Shown piece by piece: positions 54,834 to 64,000 of a stretch of DNA of 64,000 nucleotides. Position numbers and translations under genes: made by a program. The notes beneath the pieces are model-generated. The model had not been told where the DNA came from. It ran no database searches and was given only the letters and a program-made list of their open reading frames with translations. Every line of letters begins with the position of its first letter. The first letter of the stretch is position 1. The stretch covers positions 2,615,001 through 2,679,000 of the forward strand of contig NZ_CP011028.1 of NCBI RefSeq assembly GCF_002221525.1, in the 5' to 3' direction. The stretch comes from Pseudoalteromonas espejiana DSM 9414. GTDB taxonomy: Bacteria > Pseudomonadota > Gammaproteobacteria > Enterobacterales > Alteromonadaceae.

Positions 54834-55960
54834 TGAGCTTATTTAACCGAGCATTATTAATTGCTGCTTTTTTTACCTTTTCCGTATCAGCGCAAACGCA
54901 GCAGTGTGAACCATGGCAAGGCTGGCAAGTATTTAAAAATCATTTTATAAGTGATGATGGCCGCGTTATTGATTTAGGTTCTAAGCAAAATATAACAACG
55001 TCAGAGGGGCAATCATATGCGCTATTTTTTGCCCTTGTTGCCAATGATAAAGCAGCCTTTGATAATATTTTAGATTGGACGCAAGAGAACCTATCTGAAG
55101 GTGATTTAAGCACCCGTTTACCAGCATGGCAATGGGGCGAAAATAGCGATAAAACCGGTGAAATTTTAGACTCCAACCCAGCGTCTGATTCAGACTTATG
55201 GATAGCTTATAGCCTTTCGCAAGCGGCTATTCTTTGGGATGAGCGTCGTTACAGTATTTTAGCCGCAGTTATGGCGCAGCGTATTATGCGCGAAGAAACC
55301 GCTTATATTTCTGGTTTAGGTTTAACTTTATTACCTGCACCTGCTGGGTTTGAATTTAAAAATGACACTTACAAATTAAACCCAAGTTACTCTCCTTTAT
55401 TTATTTACCAGCAATTTAGCAAATTATACCCACACTCTCCTTGGCAACAATTACATGAGGGCTCTGCAAAACTGATTTTAGATACAGCCTACAAAGGTGT
55501 AAGCCCAGATTGGGTTATGTATAGCCCAGCCAAAGGGTTTTATTATGATAAAAAAGTGCCAGACCTTGGCAGCTTCAATGCTATTAGAGTGTACTTGTGG
55601 GCTAGCATGATGGCTGAAGACGCACCTTATAAAAAAGAGCTAACCGCCCAATTTTTGCCGTTTTTAGAAGACATTAACAAGCGCGGTTATGTGCCTTTAA
55701 ATACTTATGCAACTTCAGGTAAAACACAAAAACGTGGCCCTTTAGGCTTTAATGCAGCACTTTTGCCTTTATTAGCATCGCAAGCTAATGATTCATTAGT
55801 TATGGCTATTCAACAAAAATTGATGGTAGATAAATCATTTACCCAAACACGCTACTACGACAGTGTGCTAAACCTATTTGGTAATAGCGCGCTTAATAAG
55901 CGTTTTTCAATAACAGCAGACGGGACGCTACGACCAGCATGGAGCACTGAATGCCGTTAA
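54833..55960 (+). CDS. bcsZ: Endoglucanase BcsZ (GH8), with Asn at the expected catalytic base
   Basis: 375-aa periplasmic family 8 glycoside hydrolase of the cellulose operon. Signal peptide to about residue 20, then TSEGQSYALF with the predicted acid Glu58. The GH8 signature follows as ASDSDLWIAYSL (Asp119, Asp121), and PSYSPLF and SPDWVMYS complete the core. At the expected general base, E. coli has SYDAIRVYMW (Asp243); this sequence reads SFNAIRVYLW, with Asn249 encoded by AAT. If correct, hydrolysis may be impaired. The protein is otherwise full length and overlaps bcsB (1 bp) and bcsC (10 bp). Confidence 0.92.
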   Translation: MSLFNRALLIAAFFTFSVSAQTQQCEPWQGWQVFKNHFISDDGRVIDLGSKQNITTSEGQSYALFFALVANDKAAFDNILDWTQENLSEGDLSTRLPAWQWGENSDKTGEILDSNPASDSDLWIAYSLSQAAILWDERRYSILAAVMAQRIMREETAYISGLGLTLLPAPAGFEFKNDTYKLNPSYSPLFIYQQFSKLYPHSPWQQLHEGSAKLILDTAYKGVSPDWVMYSPAKGFYYDKKVPDLGSFNAIRVYLWASMMAEDAPYKKELTAQFLPFLEDINKRGYVPLNTYATSGKTQKRGPLGFNAALLPLLASQANDSLVMAIQQKLMVDKSFTQTRYYDSVLNLFGNSALNKRFSITADGTLRPAWSTECR

Positions 55961-58900
55961 GGTTTGCCCTAGCTTGTACATTGGCCCTTAGCTCAGGGTT
56001 AAGTGCCAATACAATCAATGATATTGATACACAGTCTGTTGATTGGCTATTAAGCCAAATAAATATTGGCGAAGCACAGCAAAATAAAAAGCTTATTGAA
56101 GACAGCTTAGAAAAACTGTTGGCGATTGCCCCTTCCAGAATAGAAACACAGTGTGCATTAGCGCGATACGACTTTGCTGATAAACAATACAGCAAGGCAA
56201 ATCAGCTACTTAATAAAATAAATACAGGGGGGTCAATACAACATCCCTGTGTAGCTCAGCTCAGTGCACTATCAAAAGCCGAAGGTGTTGATAAAGCACG
56301 CATTCAGGAGGCTAAGTTATTAGCTCGAGCTGGTAGGTATGATCAAGCAAGAGCTATTTATAATTCATTGTTTAAAGGTGTATACCCTTCTTTGAGATAC
56401 GAACTAGAACACTTAAGTTGGTACTCACAAGACGATACACAATGGCAAAGCGTAACAAAGGGTTATAAAACCTTATTAAAAGCTTATTCGAATATAGGTC
56501 AAGTAGAAGTTCCGTATGCACGGCACTTGCTGAAAAAAAGCCCTACAAATAAAAAAGCTATAGATATTTTAAGCAAATACGGAGCAAGTCCTACCTTTAT
56601 TAATGAAGTCGAATTTATTTGGCTTGCAACTTTAAAAAGTATGGATCTTACTCAAAATACAGTTGAGCAGTATCAGCGCTACTTCACTGTTTATCCGTTT
56701 AGTAGTAAGGGTAAGCTACAATATGAAGACTTCCAAAGAGATTTAAAAGTAAGACAAGCCTTACTTGCTGATCCTGCATATCAGCTTTGGCGTAAGGGTG
56801 ATCGCTTACTCAATGCAAAAAAATTAAAAGAAGCTGAGCCCTTGCTACTAAAGGCTTTAAAAGGTCGTCCAACCGATAAAGAAGTGATGCGCAGCTTGGG
56901 ATATTTGTATCTAGCCAAAAGCGAGTATAAAAAATCGTATTACTATTTTTTTACCGCTCAAAAATACACACCTAACTTTGATGAGCGTGAAGGACTTAAA
57001 GAACTCGCAACTGTCGCGAAGTTTTGGCAGTACATGGCTGAAATGGAAGGCGCCATAGAGCAATCCGACTTTGAAACTGCACAGTTAAAACTAAAACTAG
57101 CTGAGCAATTAAATCATGACCAAGAAGCTTTTCTTTATAATAAGGGCTTATTGTTAGTTGCTCAAGGAAACTACACACAAGCAGCGGCCGCCTATCAAGG
57201 CGCACTAAAAACAAACCCTTTATATGAAAATGCTTTACTTGGCTTATTGAATATTGCGCAGCTTGATCAAAACCAAAAATCAATTAGCAATTTTTATAAC
57301 TCATTAAATGCTAAGCAGCGAAATTTAATATACCCCTCTTATGCAACTGCAATTAGTAATACTCTAAGAGATAAAGCGAGTGAGTATACTAATGAGGGTG
57401 ATCTAGTAAAAGCAGAAGAATTACTTAAACAGGCAATTGAACTTTCACCAGAGCAACCTTGGCTTTATTATGATTTAGCCTTTATATACCAACAAAAAGG
57501 TCTTACCCAGCAAGCACGTAGTTTGTTTAATAATGTATTGTGGCAATTCCCGCTTAACCCCCAAATAAGATATAGCCATGCTTTATTTTTACGCTCTATA
57601 AATGATTATGAAGGTGCTTTAGATACACTTAAATACATTCCTTTTAAAAACCGAGATGCCGATATTATTGCTCTAGAGCAGCAATTGTTGCTCAATGAGT
57701 CTCTTACACAAAGTCAGCAATATCTTGATTTAAAAAATAAATCTGTCGCTATTTATCACTTAAGTAACTTAGAAGCGAGAGAGCTAACACCTGAAATGCA
57801 AGCCGAGCTTTCAAATAGTTGGTACAAAATTGATGAAAAACTACACGCACTTAAATTACTTTCAAGTGCCTTGTCCGCTGACCCATTACTGTCGCCTTAT
57901 TGGCATATTTTACAAGGCCAATGGTTATTAGAACAAGGTGACCAAGTTGAAATAAAAGGCTGGTTTGAGGATTACGTGTTACCTGAGAACGCCTCTGAAA
58001 CAGACACATTTCAATATATTCAGTTGCAAAATAACTATCTAAACCAATTTTATACTGGTAGTGATTTGATTGCTAAACTCAATCAGCTAGATCAAAAATA
58101 TAAAAATATCCCAGCAACAACTACCGCACTTATTAATGCAAACCTAGCACTAGAACAATATGAAGCAGCTGTAATTTTGTATCAGCGAAAAGTGCAAAGC
58201 AATCAAACAATCGAACCGCAAGCAATGCTCGCTATTGCAAATGCATACAAAGAACTTGGTAATGACTTTCAAGCAAAAGAAGTAACTAAGCAAGCAATAG
58301 CACAAACCACCTCACAAGAAGGTTACTTGCAGCGCCAAATAATGTCGTCACTCAATGAGTTTAATTATTCAGGCGATGCGCTTTATTTAGCAAAACAACT
58401 TATTGATAAGTCACCAAACGATCAAGAGCTTCGTTATTTGGGCGCACAGGTAGCTAGTAACTTTAATGAATCAGAGCAAGCTCAAACTTGGTATTCGCAA
58501 ACACTTTCACCTGATCGAACTCTAAACGATAAAGAGCTATATGAGTCCCTTTTAAAAATAGATGAAAACGACCCTTGGTATATAAATGGTGCTAAACGCG
58601 AGCTAATAAACGAGCAAAACAAAAACCAAGCTTACATTGCCATAGGCGTAAACTTTAGCGGCCAAACTAGTACCGAAAGCGAAGCAACGCTTGGAGCCGG
58701 TTTAGTGCCAATAGAAGCATACTTTCCTCTATGGCAAGGCCAAGGTTTTATTAAAGTAGACCCTACTAGTATTAGCGCACAAACCACACGTTTTGATGAA
58801 CAGTTTGCAGGCAGCCGCTACGGGCAAGGTGCACTGTGTATTTTTACCTGTGCAATCGATGAAGTCACACCAGAGGAAAGCGGTGTAGATGTAGGTATTG

Positions 58901-59769
58901 GCTGGCAAAATGAAAATTGGCGCGTAGATGTAGGCACTACCCCACTTGGTTTCTTAATTGAAGATATTGTATGGGGTGTAAATTATGCAGATAGTTTTGG
59001 TGACTTTGGTTATAGCCTAGAACTTGAAAAGCGCCCTGTAACAAGTTCAGTGCTTTCTTATGCGGGCCTTGAAGATATAAACACCGGTGAAGTTTGGGGG
59101 GGCGTACGTTCTACAGGCCTAACTGCTAATGTATCACATGACTTAGGCGGCAAATGGGGTTTTTGGTCAAGTGCCGACTTTACCATGTATAAAGGCCAAA
59201 ACGTAAAAGATAACCAACGCTATCGTATGTTGGGTGGCACTTATTACCGTGTACTTAGCAATCAAGAACGTGAATTTACCGCTGGCGCTAGTTTATTATA
59301 TTGGGCATACAAATATAATTTAAGTGAAGAAACATGGGGCCATGGTGGTTATTACAGCCCACAAAACTACGTAGGTTTATCTGTACCTCTCACTTATGAT
59401 GCACGTTGGGGCGATGATTTTGTTTACCGATTAAAAACCGGTGTTTCATATTCACAAACAAAAACTCAGTCAATTGACTTTTTCCCTAATGATGAAGAGT
59501 TACAAATAGCTGCATACAATAGAGAATTAATAACAGGTGTTGACCCTGTTTTTGAAGGCGATACAAGTTCTGGTGTTTCCTATAATCTCGAAGGTAGTTT
59601 TGAGTATCGTGTAACACCACATTGGTTTTTTGGTGGTTACTTAGCTATTGACCGCTCTGATTTTTATGAGCCGAACTTTGGCCAGCTGTATATTCGTTAC
59701 TACTTCAACCCTGTATACGGTACATTAGAGTTTCCAGGTACGCCGATTATACCTTACGCTGACTTTTAA
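55951..59769 (+). CDS. bcsC: Cellulose synthase outer membrane export protein BcsC
   Basis: 1272-aa protein (E. coli about 1157). Signal peptide, then a long periplasmic TPR superhelix (for example PLLLKALKGRPTDKEVMRSL, AELLKQAIELSPEQPWLYYD, about 20 or more repeats to residue 880). A C-terminal beta-barrel of about 380 residues ends in PGTPIIPYADF. The barrel contains GWQNENWRVDVGTTPLGF, a BcsC hallmark. It forms the exit channel for cellulose. It overlaps the bcsZ end by 10 bp and is last in the operon. Confidence 0.96.
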   Translation: MPLRFALACTLALSSGLSANTINDIDTQSVDWLLSQINIGEAQQNKKLIEDSLEKLLAIAPSRIETQCALARYDFADKQYSKANQLLNKINTGGSIQHPCVAQLSALSKAEGVDKARIQEAKLLARAGRYDQARAIYNSLFKGVYPSLRYELEHLSWYSQDDTQWQSVTKGYKTLLKAYSNIGQVEVPYARHLLKKSPTNKKAIDILSKYGASPTFINEVEFIWLATLKSMDLTQNTVEQYQRYFTVYPFSSKGKLQYEDFQRDLKVRQALLADPAYQLWRKGDRLLNAKKLKEAEPLLLKALKGRPTDKEVMRSLGYLYLAKSEYKKSYYYFFTAQKYTPNFDEREGLKELATVAKFWQYMAEMEGAIEQSDFETAQLKLKLAEQLNHDQEAFLYNKGLLLVAQGNYTQAAAAYQGALKTNPLYENALLGLLNIAQLDQNQKSISNFYNSLNAKQRNLIYPSYATAISNTLRDKASEYTNEGDLVKAEELLKQAIELSPEQPWLYYDLAFIYQQKGLTQQARSLFNNVLWQFPLNPQIRYSHALFLRSINDYEGALDTLKYIPFKNRDADIIALEQQLLLNESLTQSQQYLDLKNKSVAIYHLSNLEARELTPEMQAELSNSWYKIDEKLHALKLLSSALSADPLLSPYWHILQGQWLLEQGDQVEIKGWFEDYVLPENASETDTFQYIQLQNNYLNQFYTGSDLIAKLNQLDQKYKNIPATTTALINANLALEQYEAAVILYQRKVQSNQTIEPQAMLAIANAYKELGNDFQAKEVTKQAIAQTTSQEGYLQRQIMSSLNEFNYSGDALYLAKQLIDKSPNDQELRYLGAQVASNFNESEQAQTWYSQTLSPDRTLNDKELYESLLKIDENDPWYINGAKRELINEQNKNQAYIAIGVNFSGQTSTESEATLGAGLVPIEAYFPLWQGQGFIKVDPTSISAQTTRFDEQFAGSRYGQGALCIFTCAIDEVTPEESGVDVGIGWQNENWRVDVGTTPLGFLIEDIVWGVNYADSFGDFGYSLELEKRPVTSSVLSYAGLEDINTGEVWGGVRSTGLTANVSHDLGGKWGFWSSADFTMYKGQNVKDNQRYRMLGGTYYRVLSNQEREFTAGASLLYWAYKYNLSEETWGHGGYYSPQNYVGLSVPLTYDARWGDDFVYRLKTGVSYSQTKTQSIDFFPNDEELQIAAYNRELITGVDPVFEGDTSSGVSYNLEGSFEYRVTPHWFFGGYLAIDRSDFYEPNFGQLYIRYYFNPVYGTLEFPGTPIIPYADF

Positions 59770-60018
59770 CGCGGTAGGCGGTGATACATCGCGAATGCTT
59801 CCCCTCGCACTAAGGTATATGTATACTTGAGCCCAATTGTAACTAGGATAAGGGTGTGTCTCTTACCTTGTGGTGTTACTACCATTTAGCAAATCATTAT
59901 CTTAGCTACAAATAATATACAGAATGGTCGAGCGTTTAAGTGTTTAAAAAAACACTCAAACTGCTAAAGCAAAAAATTATAAGGCCATTACAACAATTCT
60001 TAAAGTTAGGAAGTAAAT
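59770..60018. other. Intergenic spacer between bcsC and the peptide transporter gene
   Basis: No gene is seen on either strand in these 249 bp. It contains the short palindrome GTATATGTATAC (59812-59823) and an imperfect hairpin (59931-59965) without a T-run. I recognise no riboswitch in it. Confidence 0.4.
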
Positions 60019-61506
60019 ATGAGTTCAGCTCCAGATAGTGGTTGGTTTGGCCACCCTAAAGGACTTTCAACATTGTTCTTCACTGAAATGTGGGAACGAA
60101 TGAGTTACTACGGCATGCGAGCGATGCTCGTATTGTTCATGACAGCAAGCTTACAAGAAGAAGGCCTTGCCTTTACCGTTGCATCAGCTGCTGCAATATA
60201 TGGTTTATACACAGGTGCAGTATACTTTTTAGGTTTACCAGGTGGTTGGCTTGCCGATAGATTATTCGGTGGTCAAAAAGCTGTGTGGTATGGCGGTATA
60301 ATCATTATGTGTGGCCATATTATTTTGGCTGTTCCACATGAATATTCATTTTTTATTGGTTTAATATTTGTAGCAACAGGTACTGGTTTACTTAAACCAA
60401 ATATCAGCGCAATGGTAGGCCAATTATACAGTGATGCTGATGAGCGCCGCGATGGCGGTTACGCTATATACTACATGGGTATTAACTTAGGTTCTTTAAT
60501 TGGTTACTACGTATGTGGTTACTTTATGGAAAACGTTGGCTGGCACTGGGCATTTGGTGCTGCAGCTGTAGGTATGGCGATTGGCTTAATCCAATATAAA
60601 CGTACATTAAACAACTTACCAGAGCACAGCGCACTACCTGCTAACCCATTAAGTCCTCAAGGCACTACACGCACATGGGGTGCAATTGCTTTGTTTGTTG
60701 CTGTTGTTACTGGCGTTACAGTAGCCGCTATAACGGGTGCAATTGTTATCAACCCTTCTGTTGTAGCGGGTTATACAGCTGTTGCCTTCACAATTATTTT
60801 CTTTGTTTACTTTGGGCTTATTTACTTTAAAGGTAATTTAACCGGTGAAGAAAAACAAAGAATGTGGGCACTATTTTTAGTGTGTGTTGCCTCTGCATGT
60901 TTTTGGTCTGGCTTTGAGCAAGCGGGTTCATCACTTAACTTATTTGCCCGTGATTACACAGACCGCCTGATTGGTACCTTTGAAATTCCAACTACATGGT
61001 TCCAGTCGTTAAACTCAATATTTATTATTGTTCTTTCACCATTTTTTGCTGCGCTTTGGATTAACTTATCTAAAAAAATGATCTCGCCAACTTACAGTGT
61101 TAAATGTGCACTTGGCTTAATTATTATGGCTTCTGGCTTTTTAGTTATGTTTATGGCTGCTCACTACGCTGCTGAAGGTTTAAAGGTTGCGCCTTACTGG
61201 CTTGTTACTACTTACTTTTTACATACTGTGGGTGAGCTTTGTTTAAGCCCTGTAGCATTAAGTGCAGTAAGCAAGTTATCGCCTCGTCGCTATACAGGCC
61301 AAATGATGGGTGTGTTTGTATTAACCTACTCTATTGGTAACATTATCGCAGGCTTACTAGCTGGTAACTTCGATCCAAATAACGTTCAAGAAATCCCTAA
61401 TCTTTACCTACAAATTGCTCTATTTAGCATTGGTGTTGGTATTGTTTTAGTACTTATGAGCTTTAAAGCTAAAGTATGGGAAAAACAAGGCTTAGAAGAA
61501 GCCTAA
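60019..61506 (+). CDS. POT-family proton-dependent oligopeptide transporter
   Basis: 495-aa inner-membrane MFS transporter of di- and tripeptides. Twelve to fourteen TM segments, the POT motif TEMWERMSYYGMR (Glu23, Glu26, Arg27, the ExxER motif for proton coupling) and GGWLADRLFGGQKAVWYGG. LFVATGTGLLKPNISAMVGQLY follows, which is the PTR2 signature. VGELCLSPVALSAVSKLSPRR lies in the C-terminal half. The close E. coli relatives are DtpA/DtpB; I give no symbol because the paralogue cannot be chosen. GTTAGGAAG precedes the ATG. A strong terminator follows. Confidence 0.93.
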   Translation: MSSAPDSGWFGHPKGLSTLFFTEMWERMSYYGMRAMLVLFMTASLQEEGLAFTVASAAAIYGLYTGAVYFLGLPGGWLADRLFGGQKAVWYGGIIIMCGHIILAVPHEYSFFIGLIFVATGTGLLKPNISAMVGQLYSDADERRDGGYAIYYMGINLGSLIGYYVCGYFMENVGWHWAFGAAAVGMAIGLIQYKRTLNNLPEHSALPANPLSPQGTTRTWGAIALFVAVVTGVTVAAITGAIVINPSVVAGYTAVAFTIIFFVYFGLIYFKGNLTGEEKQRMWALFLVCVASACFWSGFEQAGSSLNLFARDYTDRLIGTFEIPTTWFQSLNSIFIIVLSPFFAALWINLSKKMISPTYSVKCALGLIIMASGFLVMFMAAHYAAEGLKVAPYWLVTTYFLHTVGELCLSPVALSAVSKLSPRRYTGQMMGVFVLTYSIGNIIAGLLAGNFDPNNVQEIPNLYLQIALFSIGVGIVLVLMSFKAKVWEKQGLEEA

Positions 61507-61534
61507 TCCTAAACGTTTAAATACGCGTTATAGT

Positions 61535-61565
61535 ATTTCCCCCATACCCTAATGGGGGAAATTTT
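61535..61565 (+). terminator. Rho-independent terminator of the peptide transporter gene
   Basis: A perfect 11-bp stem (61535-61545 with 61552-61562) has a 6-nt loop and is followed by TTT, 28 bp after the stop. Confidence 0.85.
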
Positions 61566-61643
61566 ACCAAACCCCTAGGTCGTCACGCTGTAAACTGGTA
61601 TTATCTCCTGATTAATTTTTAACTAGACTCAGGGAAGCAGTAC

Positions 61644-64000
61644 ATGCGCTTGTTAACTTTATCTCGCACCACATTTTTAACTTTATGTATTCTTTTATTA
61701 TCTGCCTGTGGTGGTACAGATGATCAAGTTACAACTAATCCTAATGATCCAGTCGAACCAGAGCCAAGCGAATTAACAGTATCTGCAAGTGTAGGCCTAG
61801 ATGTGAGCCTTGATGAAGGCAACTTTTTACTCACAATACCTGCCAATGCAGTATCGCAAAGCACTGAAGTTACCTACGAAAAAAACGTTTTAGATGATGC
61901 TAATGCACTTCTAAATATTATCTCTGATATACATGTACTCACTCCAAACACTGCTTCTTTTAGTAATCTAATAACCATTACCATAAAAATACCAGATGAT
62001 TACCAGTTAGGCGGGCAGCTCTTTATTGTTAGTCAATCAGGTGATAGCTGGGCAGTTATTGAAAACTCTTACGTTGAAGATGGCTTTGTAAGCGCCCAAG
62101 TAAACACACTTGGCACATATGCCATTATTATGCAGCGCAACGAAGCCTTTGCCGATATTGGCCCAACTTGTGATATTAATGCGACTGAGCAATCAGTAAG
62201 GTTTATTCATGTTGCCGATTTACACGCGCGATTTGGTTATGAGGAGCAATATTTTAGCCGCATAAAAGCCTACTACAACCAAGCGTTAGCGCAAACGCCG
62301 CACACCCTTTTTACCAACGGGGGGGATGACTACGAAAAAGGCACTGTTGCCGAGCAGCTATCGCAAGGCAGCGCAACTGAAGAAGCAATAAAAGCAATGC
62401 AGTTCGACTTACGTGTTGTAGGTAATCACGATTATGCTTGGGGCCCAGAAAAATTACTGAGCTACTCGCAAGATGACAGCGCCATAGTACTTGCAAGTAA
62501 TACCCGCTATGAGGGCGAACAGCTACAAGACTTTGCTGCAGTAGGCTTTGCTAAAGTGCAAGTAGGTTGTGTTACCTTGGGCGTATTTGGTATGACCTCA
62601 GTACCATGGAACGAGCTAGATGAACCTATAGACGATGAGCCAATTCCTGATTTTATCAAACAGTTTAAAATGAGCTGGCAATGGCAACAAATAGCACTAA
62701 GTATAGTAAGCCAATACCAAGACGACGTTGATTATATGGTAATGCTAAGCCATTTAGGTGAAGGCTTAGATATTGATATGGCAACCGATGTTACCGGGAT
62801 AGATTTAGTTTTAGGTGGACATACACACGGCGGTGAAAGTTATACTACGCTTGAGAACGGAAGCGTTGTTATTCAGCCAGATTTTTATGCAAGAGGTATT
62901 ACCGACGTAACACTTACCTTTAACACACAAGATAAAACATCACCCACAATTAACTACAATACAATTGAAACCGACAGTGTGGCAGAACTCGATGAGCCAA
63001 CTAAACTGGCAATTGATGAAATTATGGGTCGTTATGCCCCTGATGCAGATACTGAAATTGCTATTTCTGAAAACTACCCTAGCAATTTAGAATTAGCAGA
63101 AATAACGGCACTCGCAGCAGTACATACAAGTAATATTACCGCAGCACTACTAAACCCAGATTTAGTACAAAAACGCTGGACCCCAGGTACGCTTACACAA
63201 GAAGACTTTCACAAAGCCTATTACGTTGAGAGGCAACCTTCTAATACGCCTGGGTTTAACTCTGTATATGCAGTTACAGTATCTGGTACTAACTTAAACA
63301 GTATGTTTGCCAGCCAACCGGATTGGTTTTTACTTAAACCGGATGAAATACAAGCCGATAGTAATTACCGAGTCGCTTTATTTAAAGGCGCAGCGCTTAA
63401 TCCTGAGTTATTTTTTAATGGTGTGACGTTCTCAAATGTAGAAGTCATTAGCGAAGCATGGTGGTTACTAGATCAATATGCGCGCTTTAGAACGAGCCAA
63501 TGCTTATATCTAGATACCGATAATCAATTATTTTCATGTAATGAGCAAAACAACATCACAGTGTGGAATTTTGACGATGAAAATAACCCCTTAATCGCAG
63601 ATTATGGTCCCTCAGTGTTAAGCTATTTTGATCCTGAAAATACTTTATGGGGACCAGATAAAACCCAATATAAAACAACAACAGCATTTTCTATTGAAGA
63701 TTTAAATGATGGACCTTCTGGTGTCATGGCCTTTACTGATCATTCACCTACGCAAGGGCTATTATTAACTTTAAATACTCAAGCTAATGGTGATTACGCC
63801 GATCAAGGGATGGTGTCAGACTACACTATCATTATGGACTTATATTGGCCCATTGAAGGGAAAGATATATATCGTCCAATTATTCAAGCAAATACCACTG
63901 ATTACTTAACTGATGATGCTGATATTTTTATTGACCCCTCTGGAGGCTACGGACAAGCAACTAGCGACAGTGGTTACTTTGGCTCTACCGAGCCTGAAAC
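61644..64000 (+). CDS. Lipoprotein with ZU5-like and 5'-nucleotidase/UshA-type phosphoesterase domains (3' end outside the window)
   Basis: Partial gene; the frame is open from ATG 61644 (AGGGAAG upstream) to the window end, about 785 codons, with no stop seen. The lipobox is LLSAC (Cys22). Residues of about 40-160 resemble a ZU5-like domain (GNFLLTIPANAVSQSTEV). Then a calcineurin-like phosphoesterase: VADLHARF, NGGDDYEKG, VGNHDYAWG, MLSHLGEG and GGHTHGGE. A 5'-nucleotidase C-terminal domain (LTQEDFHKAYYVER) and a beta-rich segment after about residue 620, perhaps laminin-G-like, follow. A surface or periplasmic nucleotidase role is likely; the substrate is not determined. Confidence 0.85.
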   Translation, partial: MRLLTLSRTTFLTLCILLLSACGGTDDQVTTNPNDPVEPEPSELTVSASVGLDVSLDEGNFLLTIPANAVSQSTEVTYEKNVLDDANALLNIISDIHVLTPNTASFSNLITITIKIPDDYQLGGQLFIVSQSGDSWAVIENSYVEDGFVSAQVNTLGTYAIIMQRNEAFADIGPTCDINATEQSVRFIHVADLHARFGYEEQYFSRIKAYYNQALAQTPHTLFTNGGDDYEKGTVAEQLSQGSATEEAIKAMQFDLRVVGNHDYAWGPEKLLSYSQDDSAIVLASNTRYEGEQLQDFAAVGFAKVQVGCVTLGVFGMTSVPWNELDEPIDDEPIPDFIKQFKMSWQWQQIALSIVSQYQDDVDYMVMLSHLGEGLDIDMATDVTGIDLVLGGHTHGGESYTTLENGSVVIQPDFYARGITDVTLTFNTQDKTSPTINYNTIETDSVAELDEPTKLAIDEIMGRYAPDADTEIAISENYPSNLELAEITALAAVHTSNITAALLNPDLVQKRWTPGTLTQEDFHKAYYVERQPSNTPGFNSVYAVTVSGTNLNSMFASQPDWFLLKPDEIQADSNYRVALFKGAALNPELFFNGVTFSNVEVISEAWWLLDQYARFRTSQCLYLDTDNQLFSCNEQNNITVWNFDDENNPLIADYGPSVLSYFDPENTLWGPDKTQYKTTTAFSIEDLNDGPSGVMAFTDHSPTQGLLLTLNTQANGDYADQGMVSDYTIIMDLYWPIEGKDIYRPIIQANTTDYLTDDADIFIDPSGGYGQATSDSGYFGSTEPE

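Noticed and set aside
59770..60018. A c-di-GMP riboswitch or other structured RNA between bcsC and the transporter gene
   Set aside because: The spacer has small palindromes, but I find no conserved GEMM-type core or any other riboswitch core.

Overview
The window looks like chromosomal DNA of a Pseudoalteromonas-type marine gammaproteobacterium (Alteromonadales). Supporting signs are the AT-rich but codon-regular sequence, the tmRNA tag ANDDNYSLAA, a sodium-type flagellar motor gene (motY) beside RNase T, and the gammaproteobacterial order murJ-ribF-ileS-lspA-fkpB-ispH next to rpsT. I see no integrase, transposase, prophage, CRISPR array, rRNA or tRNA gene. The species call is inference.

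Layout. 1-3.7 kb (minus strand): asd, pdxB and fabB; fabB has a palindrome upstream that resembles a FabR operator. 3.8-7.1 kb (plus): mnmC, a small secreted protein and an NAD(P)-binding atypical SDR. 7.1-9.2 kb: an unrecognised two-TM protein and tmRNA (minus). 9.2-12.6 kb: a FapA-family protein, rnt (minus) and motY. 12.6-17.6 kb: a DMT permease, a tyrosine-type permease with a TyrR-like box, gamma-glutamyltranspeptidase, a GNAT and a small lipoprotein. 17.7-25.2 kb: glnB and the minor-pilin/type IV pilus priming genes. pilV-pilW-pilX-pilY1-pilE lie on the minus strand, and two FimT/FimU-like pilins run convergently towards them. 25.3-27.0 kb: an AlgR/AlgZ(FimS)-like LytTR two-component pair. 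27.1-34.4 kb: ispH, fkpB, lspA, ileS, ribF and murJ, with rpsT divergent. 35-38.4 kb: a stand-alone receiver protein, three small membrane proteins, an Smr protein and a GhrA-like reductase. 38.5-45.2 kb: an OlsF-like bifunctional acyltransferase, dapE, ompW, a thioesterase, a secreted protein and tyrR. 45.5-59.8 kb: a complete E. coli-type (type II) cellulose locus, bcsEFG (minus) divergent from bcsRQABZC (plus). It includes the small bcsF and bcsR genes. 60.0-61.5 kb: a POT-family peptide transporter. 61.6 kb to the end: a large lipoprotein with a 5'-nucleotidase-type phosphoesterase domain, cut by the window edge.

How the genes work together. Two surface-attachment systems dominate: type IV pilus priming (minor pilins plus PilY1, adjacent to a probable AlgZR regulator) and phosphoethanolamine-cellulose synthesis controlled by c-di-GMP (PilZ domain of BcsA, RxGD motif of BcsE). 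TyrR is encoded about 30 kb from a tyrP-like gene with a good TyrR-box candidate, and a weaker candidate lies upstream of tyrR itself. The rest is housekeeping: lysine, pyridoxal and fatty-acid synthesis, tRNA modification, isoprenoid and lipoprotein maturation, and peptidoglycan lipid II export.

The most notable irregularities are an Asn where the catalytic-base Asp of BcsZ is expected, the inverted fimT/fimU arrangement with AlgZR inserted beside the pil operon, and a ZU5-like domain fused to a nucleotidase. I found no clearly new multi-gene system. The unknown pieces are single orphan genes.
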